The position numbers and the translations under genes are program-made. Below are positions 37,359 through 45,193 of a stretch of DNA of 64,000 nucleotides, one piece after another; position 1 is the first letter of the stretch; every line of letters starts with the position of its first letter. This DNA is from JALYGJ01 sp963781705 (GTDB lineage: Bacteria; Chloroflexota; Limnocylindria; Limnocylindrales; CSP1-4). The notes below the pieces were generated by a model. It made no database searches and was not told the DNA's origin. It worked only from the letters and a program-made list of their open reading frames with translations. The stretch is from assembly GCA_963781705.1 (NCBI GenBank), contig CAWAGP010000010.1, positions 620,001-684,000 of the forward strand. The letters are read 5' to 3'.

Positions 37359-37433
37359 GGGCCGCTAGCTCAATGGTAGAGCAGCTGACTCTTAATCAGC
37401 CGGTTCAGAGTTCGAGTCTCTGGCGGCTCACCA
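37359..37433 (+). tRNA. tRNA-Lys (CTT anticodon)
   Basis: The acceptor stem GGGCCGC/GCGGCTC includes one G-U pair. The anticodon stem is GCTGA/TCAGC with loop CTCTTAA (anticodon CTT). CCA is encoded at 37431-37433. Confidence 0.95.
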
Positions 37434-37451
37434 GCAAAGTGAGCGTGAACT

Positions 37452-37484
37452 GACCCTTCCGAGCCGAATCGGGAGGGTCTTTTC
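37452..37484 (+). terminator. Intrinsic terminator after tRNA-Lys
   Basis: The stem GACCCT-T-CCG / CGG-G-AGGGTC with an 8-base loop is followed by TTTTC. It sits 18 bases after the tRNA. Confidence 0.75.
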
Positions 37485-37501
37485 GTGACCGCGGACAGCG
37501 C

Positions 37502-37565
37502 GACGGCCCCCGGCGGCTAGACCGGAGGCCGTCATAGGAGCGCCCCCGTTCCTGAGGAATGCTCC
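37502..37565. other. Two further stem-loops between tRNA-Lys and the next gene
   Basis: GACGGCC...GGCCGTC (37502-37533, 12-bp stem with one mismatch) and GGAGC...GCTCC enclosing TTCCT/AGGAA (37537-37565) lie in tandem. They are downstream of the minus-strand gene at 37596 and may end its transcript. Confidence 0.4.
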
Positions 37566-37595
37566 CGACGGCATCGTATCCGACCCTGGCGAATC

Positions 37596-38069
37596 TCAGC
37601 CTTGCGCGGCCGAGATGAGCGTGTAGAAGCTGATCACCGCGACGGACAGCTGGACGCACAGCGCGAGCGCGTACACCGCGACCGATGCGAACACGAGCGC
37701 ATTCGTCGCGAACAGCAACGTTGCGGTCGGCCCGGCCACGATGAGTAGCAAGCCGGCGCGCGTCCGATAGCCGCCCGCTCGGACGACCTGGCGCCCGCGC
37801 CACACGACGATCCCGAGCGCGTAGACGGCCACGCTGGCACTGGCCGCGACGAGCGCGGCGCGCGCGTCATCGAGCCACGCGAACGCGATCAACGGCGCGA
37901 GGGCCTCGAACATGACGTTGAAGCTCGTCGACACGATCGCGCGCTGCCGGAGACGCATTGCGGGACTCCACGAACCACCCGGCGGTTCGAGCGTGGCGGC
38001 CACCACGGTGAATCCGGCGACCGCGACGGCGATCGTGGCGATCCCCACCAGAAGCGCCTCGCCGATCAT
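37596..38069 (-). CDS. Four-span membrane protein of unknown function
   Basis: A 157-residue protein with four hydrophobic helices (ALLVGIATIAVAVAGFTVVA, FEALAPLIAFAWL, ALVAASASVAVYALGIVV and a C-terminal pair). No family is recognised. The ATG lies six bases after a TAGCAT box, indicating a leaderless mRNA. Confidence 0.55.
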   Translation of the reverse strand: MIGEALLVGIATIAVAVAGFTVVAATLEPPGGSWSPAMRLRQRAIVSTSFNVMFEALAPLIAFAWLDDARAALVAASASVAVYALGIVVWRGRQVVRAGGYRTRAGLLLIVAGPTATLLFATNALVFASVAVYALALCVQLSVAVISFYTLISAAQG

Positions 38070-38075
38070 CGCGGC

Positions 38076-38081
38076 ATGCTA
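38076..38081 (-). promoter_or_regulatory. -10 box TAGCAT, leaderless start of the 37596-38069 gene
   Basis: The spacer to the ATG at 38069 is six bases. Confidence 0.5.
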
Positions 38082-38155
38082 GGGCGAAAGGGTGCAGCGC
38101 ATTGCTCCATCGGGCTCGCAGCAGCGCCTCGGCGCGCGGCGCCGGCAGCGTCTCG

Positions 38156-39055
38156 TCACGGGCCGAAGAACTCGGCAAGGTCGTTGGCCCGGCAGGCCTT
38201 ACGCAGGCAGGGTAACCCGAGCCCAGCCTCGATCGTGCGTAACAGCGAGTAGTGGTCGTGGGCCACAGCGGATTGCATGCCGGGGCTCTTCAGCAGCGGC
38301 GAAATGACGATGGTGGCCACCTGGCCGCCACCGCCCTGGCCGGTTGTGCCTTCATCCCAGGTGATCAGGAGCAGACTGTGTGCGAAGGCGGACGATCCGA
38401 TGATCAGCGGCACGAACGCCTGCAGAAAGGCGTCGCCCTGCGCGGTCGTGCCGTCATGCATGTCGTTGGTCATGTTTGGCACGATGAGCTCGAAGTTCGC
38501 CGCGGTTGGGCTGAAGCTGGCCAGCGACGTGATCCGCGCGCAGCGTCTTGGCCGGTGCGAGATGTCCTTGAAGCTGATCGCCGGATCATGCTTGCGCGCA
38601 TACCAGCCGCCAGGGCCGACCAGGTCGGGCCCGCCCTGCGCCGCTGACGTCCTTGCACAGTGCCCTGGGTAATCCTGCTCGTAGACATGCCAGGACAGAC
38701 GAGCCGCCCGTAATTGGTCGGCGAGGTTCGACTTGGACAGGTTGTGAATGCCGTCGTCGGTAACTCCGAACGTGGAGCCGCCGAAGAGAGCCAGGTAGTT
38801 GGGCTCTGACGGATGACTGACGGCATCGTAGTTGGTGGCCAGGCCATAGTTGCCAATCAGCCAGTTGATGTAAGGCGCGTCAGGATTGCCGACGATCGAC
38901 CCGTATTCCCGGTTCTCCATCACGATCAGGTAGACGTGGTCGAAGGCCGGCAGTGAGGCCGCCGCGGTCGCGGCGCTGGCGACCGGTCCAGCCATGGGCA
39001 AGGTGATCAGGCTGAGGGCTAGCAGCAGCTCGATTGGGGTTCGTAGGAGTCCCAT
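38156..39055 (-). CDS. Secreted phosphoesterase (alkaline phosphatase-like fold)
   Basis: A 299-residue exported enzyme. A signal peptide (about 1-30, ending ASAA) precedes the Phosphoesterase-family core: HVYLIVMENREYGSIVGN with the metal-ligand Glu-Asn pair, SHPSEPNYLALFGGSTFG, LLITWDEGTT and SPLLKSPGM. The family includes phospholipase C and phosphatidylinositol-3-phosphatase-like acid phosphatases. Phosphate scavenging or lipid cleavage outside the cell is likely, with the exact substrate unknown. It starts at ATG 39055. Confidence 0.85.
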   Translation of the reverse strand: MGLLRTPIELLLALSLITLPMAGPVASAATAAASLPAFDHVYLIVMENREYGSIVGNPDAPYINWLIGNYGLATNYDAVSHPSEPNYLALFGGSTFGVTDDGIHNLSKSNLADQLRAARLSWHVYEQDYPGHCARTSAAQGGPDLVGPGGWYARKHDPAISFKDISHRPRRCARITSLASFSPTAANFELIVPNMTNDMHDGTTAQGDAFLQAFVPLIIGSSAFAHSLLLITWDEGTTGQGGGGQVATIVISPLLKSPGMQSAVAHDHYSLLRTIEAGLGLPCLRKACRANDLAEFFGP

Positions 39056-39159
39056 GATTTGGCCACCCAAATGGTATCCCCGGCGCGTACGAGGCCCTGC
39101 AATGCCCGGCCGTAGCGCCCGACGCGTGGCTGGTGGACGGCCGGACCCTGAGCCTGAAT

Positions 39160-39185
39160 AGACCCCGAACGACGGTCCGGGGTCT
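39160..39185. terminator. Bidirectional terminator-like stem-loop
   Basis: AGACCCCG and CGGGGTCT form an 8-bp perfect stem with a 10-base loop, followed by TCTGCTTT on the plus strand. It lies 43 bases beyond the end of the minus-strand gene at 39228. Confidence 0.6.
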
Positions 39186-39227
39186 TCTGCTTTGGAGACG
39201 CGGCCGGCGCGGATTAGGCCCGGACGG

Positions 39228-39581
39228 CTACTTTTCCGAGTCGACGACGAGCTTCGACGGCGGCTCGGTCATCGGCAGCGACAGGTCGATGCCGTGTACC
39301 GCCTGCGCGCGCTCAATGAACCACTTCGTGAATGGGTCCGTGGCGCTGACCATCCGGCCAAACGAGGCCGCGGGATCGTCGCCCTCGAGGGTCACGATTA
39401 CCAGATCGCCCATCGGGGTCGACTGCAGAAACGTTCGCTCGTGAACGCCGGCTCGGCTTCGGGAGTCAGCGAACTCCTGCTGACGAAGGCCATTGAGTTC
39501 TTCCATCCAAGCGCGCCACTCCGGCGTCTTTCCGGGAAGAATCGGGAATGCGACTGCCATCAAGGGCAAGAGAACCTCCAT
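39228..39581 (-). CDS. Small conserved protein, unassigned
   Basis: A 117-residue protein with a pattern I associate with small conserved hypotheticals of ferredoxin-like fold: AFPILPGKTPEWRAWMEEL near the start, then FLQSTPMGDLVIVTLEGDDP and DPFTKWFIERAQAVHGIDL. It could bind a small ligand or act as a monooxygenase-like dimer, but no catalytic residue is evident. The ATG at 39581 is chosen because homology-like sequence begins there; no strong Shine-Dalgarno is visible. Confidence 0.6.
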   Translation of the reverse strand: MEVLLPLMAVAFPILPGKTPEWRAWMEELNGLRQQEFADSRSRAGVHERTFLQSTPMGDLVIVTLEGDDPAASFGRMVSATDPFTKWFIERAQAVHGIDLSLPMTEPPSKLVVDSEK

Positions 39582-39853
39582 CGGCACGTGCGTGCCAGGC
39601 GACGGAAGGTCGGACTCGCCATTGGCCGTGCGCGACGGTCTTGGCGACCGTGTTTGGGACGTCGCGCCGTAGGGACCCCGCAGGCTCCCGTGCCACCTTC
39701 CGCTCGATCCAGTATGCGCGGCCGGGCTGTGAGCCCGCTGAGATGGCGAGACGATACCGCTCGACATCGGTCAGCTTTCGAGAAGCCGTGTTGGCAGCGG
39801 CCTCCCTAGCATGACGGCATACCTGCCGCCGATCGAATGCGAGGAACGCCGCA
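39582..39853. other. Noncoding gap, nothing supported
   Basis: About 270 bases between divergent genes. The open frames are Arg/Ser-rich shadows, and no clear promoter box could be placed close to either start. Confidence 0.35.
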
Positions 39854-40300
39854 ATGAACGACACCAAGAAGCCCGCCAAGAACACCACCTTCTCGGCCGA
39901 TGAAAAGGCCGCGATGCAGGCGCGTACTCGCGAACTGAAGGCAGAGGCGCGTGCGAGCGAGGACAGGGTCGCCGGGGAGCGCGACCTCCTCGCATCGATC
40001 GCCGCGATGCCCGATGGGGATCGCGCCATGGCCGAGCGCGTGCACGCCATCGTGATGGCCAGCGCGCCCGAGCTTATGCCGAAGACCTGGTACGGCATGC
40101 CCGCCTACGCCAAGGACGGCAAGGTCGTCTGCTTCTTCCAGAGCGCGGCGAAATTCAAGACGAGGTACGCGACGTTCGGCTTCCAGCACGACGCGCACGT
40201 CGATCAGGGCTCGATGTGGCCGGTCGCCTACGCGCTGACCGAGTTGACCGCCGCCGACGAGGCAACGATCGTCGCGCTCGTGAAGAAAGCGGTCAGTTGA
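39854..40300 (+). CDS. DUF1801 (YdhG-like) protein
   Basis: A 148-residue protein with the DUF1801/YdhG-type core: AERVHAIVMASAPELMPKTWYGMPAYAKDGKVVCFFQSAAKF. The N-terminal 50 residues are charged and helical (DEKAAMQARTRELKAEARA). Relatives were linked to iron handling or are uncharacterised. It converges with the ABC permease gene with 7 bp between the stops. Confidence 0.8.
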   Translation: MNDTKKPAKNTTFSADEKAAMQARTRELKAEARASEDRVAGERDLLASIAAMPDGDRAMAERVHAIVMASAPELMPKTWYGMPAYAKDGKVVCFFQSAAKFKTRYATFGFQHDAHVDQGSMWPVAYALTELTAADEATIVALVKKAVS

Positions 40301-40307
40301 ACCCGAA

Positions 40308-42653
40308 CTACGTCGCCCGTTCCCGCACGATGCGCCCAAGGTCGACTGAGGCCACCGCGCGCAGAGTCGGAATCAGGCTCAGGCCGACGGCCGCGATGGC
40401 AGCCAGCGCGGCGACCACGAAGCTGAGCGGCCGGACGACGAGGTCGAAGGCGAACAAGTCGCTGCTGAACGAGGCCATGAACTCGCCCGCGACCAGGTAG
40501 CCGACGATCAGCCCAGGAACGATGCCGAGTGCCGCCAGGAGCAGGTTCTCCGCGGTGACCATGCGGCCGATCTGGCCGGCCGACATGCCCGACGCGCGCA
40601 GGTTGGCCAGCTCGACCGAGCGCTCGGCCACGTTGGCACTGATGGTCGCGAAGATGAGCGCGAAGGCCAGCAACGCACCTAACACGAACATCACGCCCAC
40701 GAATACGTAGAAGAGGCCCATGTACTGGTCGAGCAGCCCCTTCAGTGCGTCACTGCGCACGACCGCGGCGACTCCCGACATTCGGCTGATGGTGTCGTCG
40801 ACCGACTGGAGCGTGTCCGGCGGCGCGAGAACCATCACTGATCGCGTCTGGGCGGCGACCGATTGCTGGCCGAGCACCTGGTCCAGGTAGGGGAGGGCGC
40901 CGTAGGCAAAGGCGCCCAGTGGCTCATGGACGAAACCGGCCACGACGGCCGTGCCCTGAGTGCCATCACCCGCGGTGATCGACACGTCATCGCCGACGGC
41001 GACGCCGAGTTTCGAACGCAGGGCGTCGGCCAGCAGTAGCCCGGACTGGGGCAGCGACACGGTATTGCCGTCAGGCGCGATGAAGCCATGCATCTGGGTA
41101 GCGGGCACGAAGCCCACCAGCTGCGTCCCGTAGTTGCCGGTCGGCGTGCTGAGGCCCGCGGTGATGCGAGCGACAGGCTCGGCGGCCGTGACGCCGGGCG
41201 TGGCCGCGATCTGGTTGACCAGCGCCGAGTCGATCGGTTGGTAGGTCGTCACTTCGAGCGACTGGCGCTCGATCTGCACGAACTGGCGATCGACCAGCAC
41301 CTGGACGGTGTCCAACAGGCCCCAGCTGGTCAGCACCAACGTGATGGAGATGATGATGCCGACGATCGTCGCGCCGGAGCGCAGGCGGTTGCGCCCGATA
41401 CCGCGCACGATCAGCTTCCAGCGCTCGGGCAACCGGCGCAGCGGCGGCAGCAGGCGTTCGGCGAGACTCGGCCGTCCCACGCCAACGCTCGTCGCGCGCA
41501 TTGCCTCGCCGGGCGACAGGCGCGCCGCGCGCACCGCCGGCGTCAGCGCGGCCAGCAGGCCGACGACGACCGCGATTCCGATGCCGATCAGCGGCGTGTC
41601 CAGGTATAAGTTCACGACGCGCGTGGGTATCCCCAGCTCGGCGGTGTATTCGGTGGTGATCAGGCCGCCCAGCGCGAGGCCGAGAAGCGCCCCCGGAATG
41701 GCCCCGGCCAGGCTGGCGATGAGGCCGAAGCCCAGGTAGTGCGTGACGATGGTGCGCCGGCGCAGGCCGAGGGCCAGCAACACGCCGATTTCCGACCGCT
41801 GTGCCCGCACGAGCCGGCCGAGCAGGACGTACATGACCATCGCGGCCGCGCCCAGGAACAGGAGCGGGAACATGAACGACATCTCGCCGAAGCCATCGAT
41901 GTCCAACTGCAGCGCCGCGTTGGAGGCGAGTTCGGCGCGACTGTACGCGTCCGTCGCACCCGCGCCGGTCGCGAACTGGTCGAGCTGCGTGTCGAGCGAC
42001 GCCCGGTCCGCGCCGGGCGCATAGCCGACCAGTAGTTGGTGGTTCACCGCCGGCGCCTGGTCCACAAGGGCCGGGTCGGCGAAGACGACTCCCCACTCGT
42101 CGGGTGGCACGAGGATCTCCTGCCGGCTGGGTGCCGGCCAGAGGTACTCGGCGGACACGCCGATGCCGCTTACGGTGACATCGTGCCAGCCGCTCGCAAG
42201 CGCGACCTTGAGCGTGCTGCCCGGTGCCAACGACAGGGCGCCGGCCAGGTGTTTCTCGACGACAACCTGGTCGGGGCCGGAGGGCAGCGCGCCGGTCTCG
42301 AGGCGGATGCGGTCCAGCGTCGACGCCTGGTCGGTGGAATAGCCGACGAGGCGGCCGGCCTGCAGGTGACCGCCGATGTCGAGGCCCGTTTCAGCGACGT
42401 CACGCTCTTCGACGGTCGCGACGCCGGGCATGGCGGCCACCGTGGAACGCTGCTCGGCGCTTACGCCGACCAGGGTGAAGTCGGCCAGGTGAAGCTCTAC
42501 GAATGCCTGGTCATACGATGCCTTGAGGTTGCGCCACGCGTCGTACGTGCCGCCGAATAGGGCGGTGCCGAGCAGGGCCATGAAGATGATCGCGGCGAAC
42601 TGGCCGCGGTGGCGCCTGATCTCGCGCAGCAGCTTGCGCCGAAGTGGGTTCAC
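40308..42653 (-). CDS. FtsX/MacB-like ABC permease, two FtsX domains
   Basis: A 781-residue permease. An N-terminal membrane helix, a large extracytoplasmic domain (about 50-260), three helices of FtsX domain 1 (about 265-400), a fourth helix, a second extracytoplasmic domain and FtsX domain 2 (helices about 650-775). This is the LolC/MacB-type mechanotransmission layout used for lipoprotein or peptide export. It starts at a GTG that overlaps the ATPase stop (GTGA). Confidence 0.87.
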   Translation of the reverse strand: MNPLRRKLLREIRRHRGQFAAIIFMALLGTALFGGTYDAWRNLKASYDQAFVELHLADFTLVGVSAEQRSTVAAMPGVATVEERDVAETGLDIGGHLQAGRLVGYSTDQASTLDRIRLETGALPSGPDQVVVEKHLAGALSLAPGSTLKVALASGWHDVTVSGIGVSAEYLWPAPSRQEILVPPDEWGVVFADPALVDQAPAVNHQLLVGYAPGADRASLDTQLDQFATGAGATDAYSRAELASNAALQLDIDGFGEMSFMFPLLFLGAAAMVMYVLLGRLVRAQRSEIGVLLALGLRRRTIVTHYLGFGLIASLAGAIPGALLGLALGGLITTEYTAELGIPTRVVNLYLDTPLIGIGIAVVVGLLAALTPAVRAARLSPGEAMRATSVGVGRPSLAERLLPPLRRLPERWKLIVRGIGRNRLRSGATIVGIIISITLVLTSWGLLDTVQVLVDRQFVQIERQSLEVTTYQPIDSALVNQIAATPGVTAAEPVARITAGLSTPTGNYGTQLVGFVPATQMHGFIAPDGNTVSLPQSGLLLADALRSKLGVAVGDDVSITAGDGTQGTAVVAGFVHEPLGAFAYGALPYLDQVLGQQSVAAQTRSVMVLAPPDTLQSVDDTISRMSGVAAVVRSDALKGLLDQYMGLFYVFVGVMFVLGALLAFALIFATISANVAERSVELANLRASGMSAGQIGRMVTAENLLLAALGIVPGLIVGYLVAGEFMASFSSDLFAFDLVVRPLSFVVAALAAIAAVGLSLIPTLRAVASVDLGRIVRERAT

Positions 42654-43375
42654 CAGACCACCTCCGACGCCGGCCGCGGGTTGGCGTTCGTCTCGACCGC
42701 CGTCACCCGGCCCGAGCCCATGTGGACGACTACGTCCGCCATCGTTGCGATCGCCTGGTTGTGGGTGACCAACAGGACGCTGATGCCGCGCTCCGCGTTC
42801 ATCTCGCGCAGCGAGGCGAGGACCTGCTGGCCGGTGGTCAGGTCGAGCGACCCGGTCGGCTCGTCGCACAACAGCAGCGGTGGCGACTTGACCACCGCGC
42901 GCGCTACGGCGACGCGCTGCTGCTCGCCGCCCGATAGTGCGCTGGGGAAGTGGTCGGCGCGGTCCGCGAGACCCACGGCGGCCAGCGCTGATTCAGCCTC
43001 GGTCCTGCCGGCGCCGACGAGTTCGGCCACGAGTAGCACGTTCTCCAGCGCGGTCAGCGTGGGAATCAGGTTGAAGAACTGGAAGACGAAGCCGATGTGG
43101 TCGCGCCGGAAGGTGGTCAGCTCACCGCTGCTGAGACCCTGCAGATCGATGCCATCGACCGTCAGCCGGCCGCTGCTCGGCTGCTCGATCGCGCCGACCA
43201 GGTTGAGGAGCGTCGTCTTGCCCGACCCGCTCGGCCCCAGCAGGACCGCGAATGAGCCGCGCCGAACGGCCAGGTCGACGCCGCGCAGCGCCTCGACCGC
43301 CGAAACGCCGCTGCCGTAGGTTTTGCGCACGTCGTCCAGTTCGACGATGGAAGGCGTATCAGTCACCGGTGTCAC
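42650..43375 (-). CDS. MacB/LolD-type ABC ATPase
   Basis: A 241-residue ATPase with Walker A GPSGSGKTT, signature LSGGEQQRVAVARAVV and Walker B LLLCDEPTGSLD, typical of LolD/MacB partners of FtsX permeases. The GTG at 43375 overlaps the end of the TetR gene by 17 bp; a second GTG in frame 12 bases later is possible. It forms a coupled unit TetR-ATPase-permease, so the regulator probably controls this exporter. Confidence 0.87.
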   Translation of the reverse strand: MTPVTDTPSIVELDDVRKTYGSGVSAVEALRGVDLAVRRGSFAVLLGPSGSGKTTLLNLVGAIEQPSSGRLTVDGIDLQGLSSGELTTFRRDHIGFVFQFFNLIPTLTALENVLLVAELVGAGRTEAESALAAVGLADRADHFPSALSGGEQQRVAVARAVVKSPPLLLCDEPTGSLDLTTGQQVLASLREMNAERGISVLLVTHNQAIATMADVVVHMGSGRVTAVETNANPRPASEVVW

Positions 43376-43976
43376 GTTCTCCTTTCAGGACATTGGGTGC
43401 GAGCAGTGCATCGAGTGTTGCGGCCATTTCTTCAGCGCTCAGTTGCGGATCGACCAGGCGGTGGAAGATCAGGCCGTCGAGGAGTGCCGCCGTCAGCGTC
43501 GCGAGCGCCTGTGCGGTCACGTCGCCGCGCACCTCGCCCGCCGCCTGTGCGGCGGTGATCCCGGCGGTCAACTGCGCCCGGATGTCGACCAGCAGGCCGG
43601 CCAACCATTCACGCAGCTCGGTGTCGCGCGTGGCGTACGCCAGCGCCTCGGCCGAAAGGATCGCCATCGCCGAGCTCATGTCGAAGGCGCGCAACCAGTC
43701 GGATAGTTGGCGAACGCCTTCGCCCGGACTGGAGCTGCCGAGCAGCCGCTCGGTCGGCTCCGCCATGGCGCTCTCGAGGCCGCTGATGATGGCCTGCCGC
43801 ACGAGCCGGTCGACCGAGCCGAAGTGATAGTGGACGAGCGCCTGGTTGACACCCGCCCGAGCGGCGACCCGACGCGTCGTTACCTGTTGCCAGCCAACCG
43901 CGGCGACGAGCTCGGTGGCAGCGTCGAGGATCTTCTGGCGCGTGGTCGAGTGGGTTTGGGCATTCGCCTTAGGCAT
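43359..43976 (-). CDS. TetR-family transcriptional repressor
   Basis: A 205-residue regulator. The N-terminal HTH is TRRVAARAGVNQALVHYHFGS (residues 30-55), and the C-terminal ligand domain includes LLDGLIFHRLVDPQL. The ATG lies seven bases after a TACTAT box. It overlaps the ABC ATPase gene it probably represses. Confidence 0.9.
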   Translation of the reverse strand: MPKANAQTHSTTRQKILDAATELVAAVGWQQVTTRRVAARAGVNQALVHYHFGSVDRLVRQAIISGLESAMAEPTERLLGSSSPGEGVRQLSDWLRAFDMSSAMAILSAEALAYATRDTELREWLAGLLVDIRAQLTAGITAAQAAGEVRGDVTAQALATLTAALLDGLIFHRLVDPQLSAEEMAATLDALLAPNVLKGERDTGD

Positions 43977-43983
43977 CTGCCCA

Positions 43984-43989
43984 ATAGTA
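43984..43989 (-). promoter_or_regulatory. -10 box TACTAT, leaderless start of the tetR operon
   Basis: The spacer to the ATG at 43976 is seven bases. Confidence 0.55.
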
Positions 43990-44006
43990 TCACCCCCCGG
44001 TGTTCC

Positions 44007-44396
44007 TCAGGATTCGACTGGCGAGTTGATCTGCAGAACCTTCCATGAGTTCCAGGCGACGACGGTGGCCAGGGCGAAGGCAATCATCGCGGCGACCGGG
44101 TGCAGCGCAGCGGCCGCCGGCAAGCTTGCCTTGAGCGTGGCCAGGATGGGCACTACGAAGACGGCGACGGCCAGTGCCAAAGCCCACAGCCAGTTCGCCC
44201 GGCCAGCCCGCGCGAGGACGGAGGCCAGCAGGACCAGCAGCGGCGCCAGGTGCAGGATCCAGCCGAGGCTCTCGTGGGTTGACAGCTGGCTCGGATCGGC
44301 GAACAGGTAGAGGCCGATCAGAAACACCTGGATGGTCAATCCGGCCAGAAATGCCCAGGCCAGCACGAAATACGCCAAGCGCAGCGGTCGAACCAC
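44007..44396 (-). CDS. DUF6220-type four-span membrane protein
   Basis: A 129-residue protein with four membrane segments. RLAYFVLAWAFLAGLTIQVFLIG, LGWILHLAPLLVLLASVLAR and ALHPVAAMIAFALA match the DUF6220 pattern, with conserved His in the second and fourth helices. This may indicate haem or quinone contact, but function is unknown. GGGAGG lies before the GTG start. Confidence 0.7.
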   Translation of the reverse strand: MVRPLRLAYFVLAWAFLAGLTIQVFLIGLYLFADPSQLSTHESLGWILHLAPLLVLLASVLARAGRANWLWALALAVAVFVVPILATLKASLPAAAALHPVAAMIAFALATVVAWNSWKVLQINSPVES

Positions 44397-44482
44397 GGTG
44401 GTACCTCCCTCAAGGTTGCCCCCAGTGGTTACAGGTTGCACCAGTTGCCCATAGCTCGGCAACCGACGTCGCTCCCGATGAC

Positions 44483-44488
44483 TAACAT
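44483..44488 (+). promoter_or_regulatory. -10 box TAACAT, leaderless start of the hydrolase gene
   Basis: The spacer to the ATG at 44495 is six bases. Confidence 0.55.
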
Positions 44489-44494
44489 CGGCCC

Positions 44495-45193
44495 ATGACA
44501 GACGCACCGATCATCCTTGTTCCCGGATTCTGGCTCGGCGCGTGGGCATGGGACGAGGTTGCCGCCGCACTGCGTGCCGACGGCCACGACGTAACCGCGC
44601 TGACGCTGCCCGGCCTCGACTCGGTCGACACCGACCGATCGGCCATCAAGCTCGCCGACCACGTCGACGCGATCTGCGCGGCGGTCACCGCCAAGGACTC
44701 ACCGGTCGTGCTGGCGGTGCACAGCGGCACCGGCTTCGCCGGCTACGCGGCCACCGATCGCGTCGCAAAGAACATCGCCGCGATGGTCTATGTCGACTCT
44801 GGTCCGGGCACGGGGGCAATGGATCCCGACATCGAGGGCACGGACATGCCGATGCCGTCACTGGCCGATCTGAAGCTGGCCGAGAACCTCGACGGGCTAA
44901 CCGCCGAGCAGCTGGCGACGTTCGCAGAGCGCGCCGTGCCGGAACCGGCCGGCGTGCTGCGCGAGGGCCTGACGCTGTCGAATACGGCGCGCCTGGACGT
45001 GCCGACCACGATCATGTGCACCGGCTCCACTTCGGAACAGGTAAAAGCGTGGGCGCGCGAGGGCTACGCCTGGCTGGCCGGCCTGGCCGAGTTGCACAAC
45101 GTGACCTTCGTGGACCTGCCTACCAGCCATTGGCCGATGTGGTCGCGGCCGCAGGATCTGGCCAAGATCATCGGCGACGTCAGTCGAGCGTGA
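44495..45193 (+). CDS. Alpha/beta hydrolase
   Basis: A 232-residue alpha/beta hydrolase fold. ILVPGFWLGAWAWDEVAAAL is the oxyanion-region start, and LAVHSGTGFAGYAA contains the nucleophile elbow, with Ser in an H-S-G-T-G context and Val where many members have the first Gly. A C-terminal catalytic His is plausible in LPTSHWPMWSRP. Substrate unknown. Its last 14 bp overlap the convergent beta-CASP gene. Confidence 0.82.
   Translation: MTDAPIILVPGFWLGAWAWDEVAAALRADGHDVTALTLPGLDSVDTDRSAIKLADHVDAICAAVTAKDSPVVLAVHSGTGFAGYAATDRVAKNIAAMVYVDSGPGTGAMDPDIEGTDMPMPSLADLKLAENLDGLTAEQLATFAERAVPEPAGVLREGLTLSNTARLDVPTTIMCTGSTSEQVKAWAREGYAWLAGLAELHNVTFVDLPTSHWPMWSRPQDLAKIIGDVSRA

Noticed and set aside
36966..37379. 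A 137-codon plus-strand frame before and into tRNA-Lys
   Set aside because: It runs into the tRNA gene, lacks a start context and overlaps the better supported minus-strand small gene.
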